Shown here piece after piece: positions 23,839 through 31,675 of a stretch of 40,808 bases of DNA. The DNA is from Phycisphaerales bacterium (GTDB lineage: Bacteria; Planctomycetota; Phycisphaerae; Phycisphaerales; UBA1924). The stretch lies in the NCBI GenBank assembly GCA_017642965.1, contig JAEPOJ010000032.1, positions 1 through 40,808 on the forward strand, written 5' to 3'. The position numbers and the translations under genes were made by a program. The notes beneath the pieces are model-generated. The model was not told the DNA's origin. It was given only the letters and a program-made list of their open reading frames with translations, and searched no databases. Every line of letters begins with the position of its first letter. The first letter of the stretch is position 1.

Positions 23839-24093
23839 GTGGGTGTTGCTTGTGGATGGCGCGGGGTTGGGGTCGGGAATGTTGGCCGGGTCTGGCCGGT
23901 GTCCCCCGGTTTGGGTGGGTGGTGTGTGGCCATCTGGAGTTGATGGGTGGTTTTTCTTATGAGTGGGTGTTGGTGTCTGATATGATTTTCATGTAGGGAC
24001 GGTGCCGGTGTGCTGGTACCACGCGATGCCGATGGTTTGGTGAACGCGGACTTTGCCCTCCGTCACGAGGAGTAGAGATTGAGAGGAAAGATG

Positions 24094-24783
24094 ATGACTA
24101 TGCGATTTGGAATCCCTCTTGCCGCGGGCGCTGTGTTGGCGTGCGCGGGCGGAGCGACTGCGGGTGTATCGGTTGTCGCGGAGTTCGCGATCCATGACCA
24201 CCCGAACGGTGGTCTGTTCCCGCCGCCGTATGCGTTGCGTCTTGATGACATCTTCGGTGATTATCAGGCGACGTACAGTGCCGCGACTTTTTCGGATGCG
24301 ACGCTGACAGTGTTGCAGGATGGTTCTGGCGCGTTCATGATCGACATCGCGGGCACGTTCCACGGTGGCGAGGATGACGGCGCGGCCTGGCTGAACCCGT
24401 ACGATGTTTCTGTGTCGATGCGGTACGACGCGAATGTCGTTGCGACGGCCGACGGTTGGCAGGTGAATGGGTTCACCACGCTCAACAGCGGCACGTTTAC
24501 GCGTCTGGATACTAATGACTCGGTCACGTTGTACGGCATGGAATCGATGAACGCGAATGATGGTCCGCTCGGATCGACGTTTGTGTTCGCGGCCGACGGC
24601 TGGCGCATCGCGGGCGACGATACGACCTGGGTTGGTCGTGGCTGGCTGACCAGCAACGACGACGGCTCGGCGGTCTCGGCCCGTGCGCAGGACTGGTTCT
24701 TCACGGCGACGGTGATTCCTTCTCCGAGCGCGATGGCGCTGCTCGGGATGGGTGGCCTCGTGGCTACGCGTCGTCGTCGATAA
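24094..24783 (+). CDS. PEP-CTERM sorting-signal protein
   Basis: A 229-residue exported protein: signal peptide (MTMRFGIPLAAGAVLACAGG), a beta-rich mature domain (VVAEFAIHDHPNGGLFPPPY onward), and the sorting tail IPSPSAMALLGMGGLVATRRRR without its cut site interrupted. An ATG one codon upstream and one two codons downstream are alternatives; 24094 lies six bases from AGGA. The domain is not recognised. It is monocistronic, with a terminator at 24813. About 255 bases upstream of it hold no gene. Confidence 0.86.
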   Translation: MTMRFGIPLAAGAVLACAGGATAGVSVVAEFAIHDHPNGGLFPPPYALRLDDIFGDYQATYSAATFSDATLTVLQDGSGAFMIDIAGTFHGGEDDGAAWLNPYDVSVSMRYDANVVATADGWQVNGFTTLNSGTFTRLDTNDSVTLYGMESMNANDGPLGSTFVFAADGWRIAGDDTTWVGRGWLTSNDDGSAVSARAQDWFFTATVIPSPSAMALLGMGGLVATRRRR

Positions 24784-24812
24784 GACGAGGTCAAATCTGC
24801 TGACTCATGCAA

Positions 24813-24838
24813 AGCCCCTGCTACGGCGGGGGTTTTTT
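24813..24838 (+). terminator. Terminator of the PEP-CTERM gene at 24094
   Basis: CCCCTGC, loop TACG, GCGGGGG (7 bp, one G-U pair), followed by TTTTTT. Confidence 0.87.
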
Positions 24839-24848
24839 GTGTCGTGAG

Positions 24849-24868
24849 GATCAGCCATCAGCCATCAG
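24849..24868. repeat. Short heptad array (CATCAGC type)
   Basis: Nearly three ATCAGCC units in 7-bp phase, the same unit as the middle block at 22736-22764. It follows a terminator. Confidence 0.75.
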
Positions 24869-25010
24869 GCGAATAAGGGAAGATGGTGAGGTGTGTGGGC
24901 GTGGATTCATTCGGGGTTCATGTGGGGCTCATGTTGGGGGGCTTGTATCTGGTTGGTGCTGGCGGGTGCGTGCTCGTTTGGTGCGGAATCTTTGAAGGGA
25001 AGGTAATCAG

Positions 25011-25646
25011 ATGCAGGTGTTTATTGCTGGTGCGACGGGGCAGGTCGGGCGGATCGCGGTGGAGAAGGCGATCGATGCGGGTCACGGTGTAACGGGGATG
25101 GTGCGTCGTGAGGAGGACCGCGGGGATCTGGAGGCGATCGGGGCGAAGACCTACATGGCTGATGTGACGGAGCCGGGCACGCTGGATCGGGCGATCGCGG
25201 GGCACGACGCGGTGGTGTTCGCGGCGGGTTCGCAGGGCGAGGCGGTGGAGAAGGTCGATCGCGATGGGGCGATCAACCTGTGCGACGCGACCAAGCGGGC
25301 GGGGATCTCGCGGTTCGTGTTGTTGAGCTCGATGGGGGCCGGTCATCCGGAGGATGCCGAGCAGATCCAGGAGTACATGCACGCGAAGCACGAAGCGGAT
25401 GAGTATGTGATGAAGAGCGGGCTGGATTGGACGATCCTGCGGCCGGGGTCGCTGACGGATGAGGACGGCGTCGGTGCGATCAAGACCGGGAAACGGTTCA
25501 TCGGCGATGCGGAAGACCTGGAGATCGCCCGGGCGGATGTGGCGCGGGTGATCGTTTCGTCGCTTGTTGAGCCCAAGACGGTGGGGAAGGCGTTTGAGTT
25601 TGTTGAGGGTGGGGTGGAGATTCAGGAAGCGCTCGCGCAGGTGTGA
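25011..25646 (+). CDS. NAD(P)-binding SDR-like protein
   Basis: A 211-residue atypical short-chain dehydrogenase (NAD(P)H-binding, YwnB/YhfK-like group). It has the dinucleotide-binding GATGQVG at residues 7-13, DVTEPGTLDRAIAGHDAVVF, FVLLSSMGAG, and WTILRPGSLTDEDG. Such proteins bind NADP and are often linked to stress, but substrates are mostly unknown. The classical YxxxK catalytic pair is not in its normal place. A strong AAGGGAAGG precedes the ATG. The peroxiredoxin-like gene follows 20 bases later, so the two probably form an operon. Confidence 0.89.
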   Translation: MQVFIAGATGQVGRIAVEKAIDAGHGVTGMVRREEDRGDLEAIGAKTYMADVTEPGTLDRAIAGHDAVVFAAGSQGEAVEKVDRDGAINLCDATKRAGISRFVLLSSMGAGHPEDAEQIQEYMHAKHEADEYVMKSGLDWTILRPGSLTDEDGVGAIKTGKRFIGDAEDLEIARADVARVIVSSLVEPKTVGKAFEFVEGGVEIQEALAQV

Positions 25647-25666
25647 GCAGATGAGGGGTTGAAGCT

Positions 25667-26176
25667 ATGTTGAAGCCGCAGAAACAGGTTCCCGCGTTGT
25701 CCGTGAAGACAGTGGGTGGTCCGGAGTGGTCGCTCGGGGAGCAGCGCCCGGAGCACTTTACGTTCGTGTTTTTCTATCGCGGCTATCACTGCCCGATTTG
25801 CAAGAAGTACCTCAACAGCATCGATGCGAAGATTGATGAGCTGGAATCGATGGGGATCAACGCGATCGCGATCAGCAGCGATTCGGAGGAGCGTGCCACG
25901 AAGAGCAAGGAGGAGTGGGGGATCGAGAAGCTGCCGGTTGGGTATGGGCTGAGCATAGAGAAAGCGCGGGAGTGGGGGCTGTATGTCTCGAAGGGTGTGA
26001 AGGATTCTGAGCCGGAGATCTTCAGCGAGCCGGGGTTGTTTGTGGTGCGTCCTGATGGTGAGCTGTACGCGGCTTCGATTCAGACGATGCCGTTCACGCG
26101 GCCGGGGGTTGATGAGTTGATTGGTGGGTTCAAGTTTGTGATCGACAAGGGGTACCCGGGGCGCGGGGAGGCGTGA
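25667..26176 (+). CDS. Peroxiredoxin-like AhpC/TSA protein
   Basis: A 169-residue thioredoxin-fold protein. It has FYRGYHCPICKKYL, where a CxxC (C42, C45) replaces the usual single peroxidatic Cys context, and GLFVVRPDGELYAASIQTMP near the C-terminus. Prx-like-2 and AhpC/TSA relatives reduce peroxides or act as thiol reductases. No signal peptide, so cytoplasmic. Second gene after the SDR. A role in peroxide or thiol stress fits the cluster that follows. Confidence 0.88.
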   Translation: MLKPQKQVPALSVKTVGGPEWSLGEQRPEHFTFVFFYRGYHCPICKKYLNSIDAKIDELESMGINAIAISSDSEERATKSKEEWGIEKLPVGYGLSIEKAREWGLYVSKGVKDSEPEIFSEPGLFVVRPDGELYAASIQTMPFTRPGVDELIGGFKFVIDKGYPGRGEA

Positions 26177-26253
26177 ACTGCCCATGATGTGTTGGCCGAT
26201 GCTGAGCGTGATTCGTGATCAGGGGCTCGGAGTTCTGAACCAGGCAGATGGAT

Positions 26254-26670
26254 TCAGTCTTCCTTTGTCTCGAATATCACGGCGTGTACGGTCGTGTTGC
26301 CGATGTTGGATACGCGGTGTGTCCATGCCTTGTGCGAGACGACATCGCCGGGCTTGACTGTCAACTCAATCGGGTCGCCGACTTGTGGTTCTATGAAAAG
26401 GGTGCCGCCCTTAAGGATATAGAACGCTTCGTGGGGGTGCCGATGCCATTGGTCGCGAAACCCTGGCTTGATGACGAAATCGATCACTCGGATGCGGTCG
26501 TCTTCGTGCAGAAGTGTGTAGTGCTCCGGCGACGCGTGGTGTGCGAGCGGGGCTTGATTGGTGCGGTTTGGGTGGGGGCTGGTATGTCTCTGGGCGGAGC
26601 ACGCGGCCAAAGAGCCGATGAGCGTTGTCAGGGCGAGCGTGGATGCGATAGGAAGGGCTGGAAGAGGCAT
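26254..26670 (-). CDS. Cupin-domain lipoprotein
   Basis: A 138-residue predicted lipoprotein: leader with STLALTTLIGSLAAC, lipobox SLAAC. The mature part is a small cupin: motif 1 PGFRDQWHRHPHEAFYILKG with metal-ligand His, motif 2 PGDVVSHKAWTHRVSNIG. Small cupins of this kind bind a divalent metal and act in diverse reactions; no substrate can be given. GGAG precedes the ATG. It is divergent from tetR with 70 bases between starts; the TetR-type operator lies in that gap, so joint control is likely. Confidence 0.88.
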   Translation of the reverse strand: MPLPALPIASTLALTTLIGSLAACSAQRHTSPHPNRTNQAPLAHHASPEHYTLLHEDDRIRVIDFVIKPGFRDQWHRHPHEAFYILKGGTLFIEPQVGDPIELTVKPGDVVSHKAWTHRVSNIGNTTVHAVIFETKED

Positions 26671-26705
26671 GTCTTGCTCCGTTCAAATTTGATGGGAATG
26701 GCCGG

Positions 26706-26734
26706 TTGACAACCAACCGATCGGATGGTATGCT
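26706..26734 (+). promoter_or_regulatory. Sigma70-type promoter of the tetR gene
   Basis: TTGACA (26706-26711), 17-base spacer, TATGCT (26729-26734). A start seven bases past the -10 would be at about 26741, the A of the ATG, so the transcript may have no leader. There is no Shine-Dalgarno sequence before this ATG, which agrees. Confidence 0.75.
26712..26729. promoter_or_regulatory. TetR-type operator O1
   Basis: ACCAACCGATCGGATGGT, with the palindromic core CCGATCGG; 14 of 16 bases of CCAACCGATCGGATGG are symmetric. It fills the spacer between -35 and -10, as expected for autorepression. The same sequence, one change in 17, recurs at 27315. Confidence 0.75.
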
Positions 26735-26740
26735 AGGCAC

Positions 26741-27295
26741 ATGCGAGATCGGATTCTCCAAGCCGCGGAAGAGATGGTCCAGCAGCGTGGGCTCAACGGC
26801 GTGAGCTTTGCGCAGCTTGCGAAGGCGGTCGGTCTGAGCAAGCCCAGTGTCTTCCATCACTTTCCCAACAAGGAAGCACTCGCCAAGGCGCTTGTGCAGC
26901 TCTGTCAGGATAAGTACGGCGCCGAATATGGTGGAATTATTGATTCGGACGCCACCGCACCCGAGAAACTCCAGCGGATCGCGGATTCATTCGAGCACGG
27001 TTTGCGTGTAGATCGCCTATGTCTGCTCGGCATGATTGGGCAGGGGCTTGGTGATCTGAGTTCCGAAGTCCAGGACGATCTTCGGCTTTCGGCGACGCGT
27101 TCGATCGATCGGTTTTCGCAGGTGTTTGAGCAGGGGCGACGCGATGGCTCGCTGAGTTATGAAGGCACGAGCGAGGCGGCGGGGGCTGCGTTTCTCGCGA
27201 TGCTCGAGGGGCTTCAGGTCCTCGCGCGCTCGAAGCGCGATCCGGACATGTTCACGCAGGCTGCAAAGGGGTACATCAACTCGCTTATCGCGTAA
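26741..27295 (+). CDS. TetR/AcrR-family transcriptional regulator
   Basis: A 184-residue one-component regulator. N-terminal HTH (RILQAAEEMVQQRGLNGVSF, AQLAKAVGLSKPSVFHHFPN) at residues 4-43, then a helical ligand-binding domain ending GYINSLIA. Relatives with the VFHHFPNKE helix often respond to electrophiles or quinones (the YxaF/LmrA-like group). It lies between two matching operators, O1 on its own promoter and O2 before the AhpD-like gene, so it probably represses itself, the divergent cupin gene and the genes downstream. The ligand is unknown. Confidence 0.94.
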   Translation: MRDRILQAAEEMVQQRGLNGVSFAQLAKAVGLSKPSVFHHFPNKEALAKALVQLCQDKYGAEYGGIIDSDATAPEKLQRIADSFEHGLRVDRLCLLGMIGQGLGDLSSEVQDDLRLSATRSIDRFSQVFEQGRRDGSLSYEGTSEAAGAAFLAMLEGLQVLARSKRDPDMFTQAAKGYINSLIA

Positions 27296-27314
27296 TTTTT
27301 ATTTCACCACAAAG

Positions 27315-27334
27315 CCAACCGATCGGACGGTTGG
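27315..27334. promoter_or_regulatory. TetR-type operator O2
   Basis: CCAACCGATCGGACGGTTGG, matching O1 in 16 of 17 bases and extending into a longer dyad (CCAACCG ... CGGTTGG). Another half site GCGGTTGGC lies at 27340. It is 35 bases upstream of the AhpD-like gene, after the tetR stop. A clear -10/-35 pair was not seen here. Confidence 0.72.
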
Positions 27335-27369
27335 TAAGGGCGGTTGGCAAAGTAGTCAGGAGATCACCA

Positions 27370-27910
27370 ATGTCAGCGTTTGTTTATCACACAAAGGCGT
27401 CGGCACCCGAGGCATCCCAGCAGTGGATCCCTAAAGGGTTCCTCCCCAACCTTCACGCGATCATGGCTGAGTCGCCGTTCCTGCTGGAGGGATACAAGCG
27501 GCTCTGGGATCTCGCTCGGGTCGTCGTTGTCGCCGCTCGAGGTGCAGGTCGTGATGATGACGGCGAACTACGAGAACAACTGCCACTACTGCGTGCCGTG
27601 GCACACATTCATCATGAAGCAGGGCAAGATGCCCGACGGCGTGATCGATGCGCTGCGTTCGGGTGAGCCATTGCCCGATGCGAAGCTCGATGTGCTTCGC
27701 ACCTTTACGCGTTTGCTCATCGAGAACCGTGGTCACGCCGGAGATGATGCGCTCGCGGCATTGATCGACGCCGGATACTCAGAACAGAACGCGCTCGATG
27801 TCGTGCTCTGCCTCGCGGTCAAGCTTATGAGCAACTACACCAACGCGATCACCCACACTCGGCTAGATGATCCGCCCAAGGCGTTTGAATGGACGAAACC
27901 CGGTGCTTGA
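27370..27910 (+). pseudogene. AhpD-like carboxymuconolactone decarboxylase family gene, frameshifted
   Basis: The start (ATG 27370, CAGGAG upstream) reads MSAFVYHTKASAPEASQQWI and continues to YKRLWDLAR; the rest of the family domain is in another frame: SSLSPLEVQVVMMTANYENN, then CHYCVPWHTF, with the redox/active CxxC, to FEWTKPGA at 27910. The span is 541 bases, one more than a multiple of three, and dropping one G in the GGG near 27520 joins the two halves as LWDLAR-SSLSPLE. So a single extra base breaks the gene; a sequencing error is the alternative. An intact protein of 179 residues would be an AhpD-type antioxidant. It lies behind operator O2. Confidence 0.85.
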
Positions 27911-27975
27911 CACCCAAACTTGAACACAGGCATTCCGCGTGTAGCGGATGACTCATGGCAACAAGGAGCAGACCA

Positions 27976-29370
27976 ATGACGACGATGACAACGAGATCGA
28001 CACTTAAATCCATCAACCCCTATAACGGCGAACTGCTTAAGGAGTACGCCGAGATGACACCTGAGGAGGTTGAGATCGCGATCGCCCGGGCGGACGAGGC
28101 GTATCGGGCATGGCGTGAGACGAGCTTTGATGAGCGTGCGAAGATTCTACGGCGTGCGGCGGAGATCATGCGTGAGCGGCGTGAAGAGCTCGCGACGATC
28201 ATGACGCTTGAGATGGGAAAGAAGATCGAGGATGCGCGGCCGGAGATCGATCTGAGTGCCCGGATCTTTGATTACTACGCGGACGAGGGGGAGCGGATTC
28301 TCTCGCCCAAGGAGTACAACACGGCGGAGGGCAAGGGCACCCTGATCAATCAGCCCACGGGCATCGTGTACGGCATCCAGCCGTGGAACTTCCCGTTCTA
28401 TCAGCCTGCGCGTGTCGCGGCGCCGCAGCTGATGGCGGGGAATGTGGTGCTGACGAAGCACGCGTCGAATGTTCCGCAGAGCGCGGAGGCGTTCGATCAG
28501 GTGCTGCGTGATGCGGGTGTTCCTGAGGGTGTGCACACAAACCTTCAGCTTTCGGCGCGGAACGCGGGGTCGATTATCGATGACGATCGGGTTGTTGGGG
28601 TCGCGTTCACGGGGAGCAACAGGGGCGGGGCCGCGGTTGCTGAGCAGGCTGGCCGGAATGTGAAGAAGACGGTGATGGAACTCGGCGGTGTCGATCCGTT
28701 CATCGTACTCGAGGATGCGGATCTTGATGCGACGCTGGAGCGTTTCCGCTTTGGCAAGCTCCATGCGACTGGGCAGATCTGCATTGCTGCCAAGCGGATC
28801 ATCCTTGTTGAATCGATTGCTCAGGAGTTTCTTGATCGTGCGAGCGCGATGTTCTCTGCGCTGGAGCCCGGGGATCCGCTCGATGAGTCCAGCGGGTATG
28901 GGCCAGTGTGCAATGAGAAGGCCGCGATTGAGCTTGAGCGTCAGATCAACGAGTCGGTGGAAGCGGGTGCGAAGGTGCTCGTTGGCGGCAAGCGTGACGG
29001 GGCGTTCATCCAGCCCACGATTCTGACGGACATCCCCGAGGGGTCTCCGGCGGACACGGAAGAGCTGTTCGGTCCCGTGGCGATTGTTCATATCGTGAAG
29101 GATGAGGAAGAGGCTGTTCGTGTCGCGAACGACAGCGACTTTGGTCTGGGCGGCTCGGTGCACACGAATGATCTTGAGCGAGGTCGACGAGTGGCTGAGC
29201 GGATCGAATCCGGCACCTGCTTTGTGAACCAGATCTCGTGGACATACGCGAGCATGCCCATGGGCGGCGTGAAGAAGTCCGGGTACGGGCGGGAGCTCGC
29301 GGACCTGGGGATCATGGAGTTTATGAACCAGAAGCTGATCTGTGTGTTCGACAAGGACCATGTGATCTGA
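27976..29370 (+). CDS. Aldehyde dehydrogenase, succinate-semialdehyde type
   Basis: An NAD(P)-dependent aldehyde dehydrogenase of 464 residues. Catalytic elements: N138 in [14 protein letters not shown] (211-218), E235 in MELGG, and C269 in [11 protein letters not shown]. The C-terminal [20 protein letters not shown] is typical of the group with E. coli YneI/Sad, which oxidises succinate semialdehyde and related short aldehydes. AAGGAG lies eight bases before the ATG at 27976; an in-frame ATG at 27955 has no ribosome binding site. It is likely cotranscribed with the AhpD-like gene and the quinone reductase. Confidence 0.94.
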   Translation: MTTMTTRSTLKSINPYNGELLKEYAEMTPEEVEIAIARADEAYRAWRETSFDERAKILRRAAEIMRERREELATIMTLEMGKKIEDARPEIDLSARIFDYYADEGERILSPKEYNTAEGKGTLINQPTGIVYGIQPWNFPFYQPARVAAPQLMAGNVVLTKHASNVPQSAEAFDQVLRDAGVPEGVHTNLQLSARNAGSIIDDDRVVGVAFTGSNRGGAAVAEQAGRNVKKTVMELGGVDPFIVLEDADLDATLERFRFGKLHATGQICIAAKRIILVESIAQEFLDRASAMFSALEPGDPLDESSGYGPVCNEKAAIELERQINESVEAGAKVLVGGKRDGAFIQPTILTDIPEGSPADTEELFGPVAIVHIVKDEEEAVRVANDSDFGLGGSVHTNDLERGRRVAERIESGTCFVNQISWTYASMPMGGVKKSGYGRELADLGIMEFMNQKLICVFDKDHVI

Positions 29371-29449
29371 TGTGGTTCCGCTGCTCCCACAGGGCGGCGG
29401 AGCATTGGCGTACCCGCGAAGACAAACTGTTTCCTCTCAGGAGTACACG

Positions 29450-30037
29450 TTGAAGAATATCTTTGTGATCAACGCACATGAAGCGTACGAGTTTTCGCCC
29501 GGAAAGCTCAACGAGACGCTCACGGACATGGCGCTCGAGCACCTCAGGGCGAGGGGGTACGAGACTCGCCTGACCACGATGAAGGATGAGTGGGATGTCG
29601 ATACGGAGATCGAGAACCATCGGTGGGCAGACGCGGTGCTGCTGCAGTCACCGGTCAACTGGATGGGCGTGCCCTGGAGTTTTAAGAAGTACATGGACTT
29701 CGTGTACTCTTTCGGCATGGATGGACGCCTGTGCAACGGTGACGGACGCACACGCAAGGACCCGTCGAAGCAGTACGGGACCGGCGGCACGCTCGAGGGC
29801 AAGAAGTACATGCTCTCGCTGACCTTCAACGCGCCAGAGAAGAGCTTCAATGATCCGAGCCAGACATTTTTCGAGGGCAGGGGCGTTGACGATCTGTTCT
29901 GGCCGATGCATTTGAACTTCCGCTTCTTCGGGATGAAGCCGCTGGAAACATTCGCTTGCTACGACGTCATGAAGAATCCGCGGCTTGAGAGCGACTTCGA
30001 GCGGTACCGCGAGCACCTTGCAAAGCACTTTGCCTGA
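29450..30037 (+). CDS. MdaB-like NAD(P)H quinone oxidoreductase
   Basis: A flavodoxin-fold quinone reductase, 195 residues, close in pattern to E. coli Mda[79 protein letters not shown]. It reduces quinones by two electrons and so avoids semiquinone radicals. The start is a TTG at 29450 with AGGAG six bases upstream; the frame is open further upstream but without coding character. It lies 79 bases after the aldehyde dehydrogenase and 15 before the MBL-fold gene, as part of the TetR-linked stress group. Confidence 0.93.
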   Translation: MKNIFVINAHEAYEFSPGKLNETLTDMALEHLRARGYETRLTTMKDEWDVDTEIENHRWADAVLLQSPVNWMGVPWSFKKYMDFVYSFGMDGRLCNGDGRTRKDPSKQYGTGGTLEGKKYMLSLTFNAPEKSFNDPSQTFFEGRGVDDLFWPMHLNFRFFGMKPLETFACYDVMKNPRLESDFERYREHLAKHFA

Positions 30038-30052
30038 TGGGGGTGTCCGGGG

Positions 30053-30826
30053 ATGAGATATCATCAGGTTCGAAACGCGACTTGTGTTCTTGAGTTTGAT
30101 TCGGGGCGTGTCTTGGTTGATCCGATGCTGGGTCAGCCGGGGACATTGCCGCCGTACGCATTTGTTCGCCATCGAGCCAGGCGCAATCCGTTGACGCCGC
30201 TACCCGATGGGTGGGAGGAGATGCTGGAGGGTGTCGAGGTGTGCCTGCTGTCCCACATCCATTTCGGTACGAACTGTGATCATCTGGATGCGGCTGGTGT
30301 GCGTTGGCTCAAAGAGCATGGTGTCCGATTGATGTGCCGATCCGGTGACGAGAAGCGGCTGCGAAAGAAGGGGCTTGCGCCAGATCCGATCAGTGTGTCG
30401 GGCATGCCCTTGCTCAGCGGGACCATTACGCCGTATCCGACTTCGCACGGTCGCGGGATTGTTGGGAAGCTGATGGGGCCCGGCGCAGGGTACTTCCTTG
30501 CTCTGGAGAATGGGCCGAGTGTGTACCTGACGGGTGATACCGTGCTTACTGACACGGTCCGCGATGTGCTGACCAAGCATCAGCCAGATGTGTGCATCGT
30601 GCCCGGTGGGGGTGCGCGGCTTGATCTTGGTGGGCCGGTCCTGATGGATCTCGACGAGTTGGTGGAGTTTATCGAACTCGCGCCTGGCAGAGTGATCATC
30701 AATCACATCGGCGCATTGAATCACTGCCCCATCCAGTTTGATGACATACGCCAGCGGCTGACCGAAGACCAGCAGGAGCGTGTTTACTTGGTCGCGGATG
30801 GTGAATCGGTCGAGCTACGCGATTGA
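30053..30826 (+). CDS. MBL-fold metal-dependent hydrolase, variant metal motif
   Basis: A 257-residue protein of the YtkL/UlaG-like MBL group. It lacks a leader. Motifs: LSHIHFGTNCDHLD (H68, H70, D76, H77), where the usual HxHxDH has two or three extra residues; then TSHGRG, YLTGDTVL (Asp ligand) and IINHIGALNHC (last His). The metal site is probably intact but altered in spacing. Neighbouring genes suggest the substrate may be a reactive aldehyde or lactone conjugate, but this is inference only. Confidence 0.87.
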   Translation: MRYHQVRNATCVLEFDSGRVLVDPMLGQPGTLPPYAFVRHRARRNPLTPLPDGWEEMLEGVEVCLLSHIHFGTNCDHLDAAGVRWLKEHGVRLMCRSGDEKRLRKKGLAPDPISVSGMPLLSGTITPYPTSHGRGIVGKLMGPGAGYFLALENGPSVYLTGDTVLTDTVRDVLTKHQPDVCIVPGGGARLDLGGPVLMDLDELVEFIELAPGRVIINHIGALNHCPIQFDDIRQRLTEDQQERVYLVADGESVELRD

Positions 30827-30827
30827 G

Positions 30828-30890
30828 TTATCCCGCGCTGTCGTCTCTGGCTTCGTGCTCGGAGTCGAACTCTTCGGAGAAGAGGACGGG
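30828..30890 (-). pseudogene. Remnant of the mscS 3' end (63-bp copy)
   Basis: This stretch matches 31676-31738, the last 21 codons of the mscS gene, in 53 of 63 bases, in the same orientation. It reads PVLFSEEFDSEHEARDDSAG and a stop, against PVSFAEEFDSEWEARGDSAG in mscS. A TAG lies just upstream in frame, so it is not a gene. Most of the differences are spread out, so the copy is old. Confidence 0.88.
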
Positions 30891-30931
30891 CGTCTAGTCC
30901 ATATGCACAGTTCATCCGATAGGTCGTCGGG

Positions 30932-31657
30932 CTAGAGAAACTGAGCAGGCTGCATCGGCTTGGTGCGCTTGCGTTTGTTCAACGCGGATTCGTCGGATGA
31001 GCCGAGGAGGTACATCCGTTCGCCGGCGACGCGGATGAGTTCTTCGCTGTGTTGATCGTTGAGTTCCAAGCCGGTTTGCTCCTGGATCTCAGAAATGTAC
31101 TGATCTGCTGCGTTGTGTGATTGAAAAGCGCCGAGCACAAAGCAGTCGTGATTGACATCGATCGCGACAACTTGGAATGTACCTTGCTTGACAGTCCTGA
31201 TGATTGAGCGGTGGCCGCTGAGTTGTCCGGTGATCACTTTGCTTTCTGTCAGCGTGATCGTCGCATGAGTTGTATTGATCAATGATCCGTTGGCATACTG
31301 AATCTGTGCTTTGTGATTCTTTCGATCGATGACGATCTGGCTGCGTCGTTTGGCTTCGAAGAGAAGTTTGAAACCAAATACGAGTAAGACGACCCCAATG
31401 GGATACAACACCCATGTGGGGATGCCTCCGTAGCGGTGATGTTGTACTGGGGTGTGGCCACCGCTTTGCATGGTCACGAGTAGAGCCATTGATAGGCCGA
31501 AAACTGCGATGCCGATCATGAGATACGCGCCAACTTTGAGTTGATGGCTGCCGGAGGACGTGAAGACACAGATTGAGTTGTCTTCGTATGATGGCGCGAG
31601 TGCGTATGGGAGCGGGTGCTCGAGTAATGGGAGTTTGAGAGTTCTGTGTATACGCAT
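30932..31657 (-). CDS. Membrane protein, unknown function
   Basis: A 241-residue protein with two membrane helices (GAYLMIGIAVFGLSMALLV; WVLYPIGVVLLVFGFKLLFE) and a cytoplasmic domain that begins EAKRRSQIVIDRKNHKAQIQ, similar in style to small PH-like or DUF domains under a two-helix anchor. I cannot name the family. It lies exactly between the mscS gene and the 63-bp copy of the mscS tail. Codon use is less GC-rich than in its neighbours. Confidence 0.76.
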   Translation of the reverse strand: MRIHRTLKLPLLEHPLPYALAPSYEDNSICVFTSSGSHQLKVGAYLMIGIAVFGLSMALLVTMQSGGHTPVQHHRYGGIPTWVLYPIGVVLLVFGFKLLFEAKRRSQIVIDRKNHKAQIQYANGSLINTTHATITLTESKVITGQLSGHRSIIRTVKQGTFQVVAIDVNHDCFVLGAFQSHNAADQYISEIQEQTGLELNDQHSEELIRVAGERMYLLGSSDESALNKRKRTKPMQPAQFL

Positions 31658-31675
31658 CTGATTTGCTTTGCAGAC

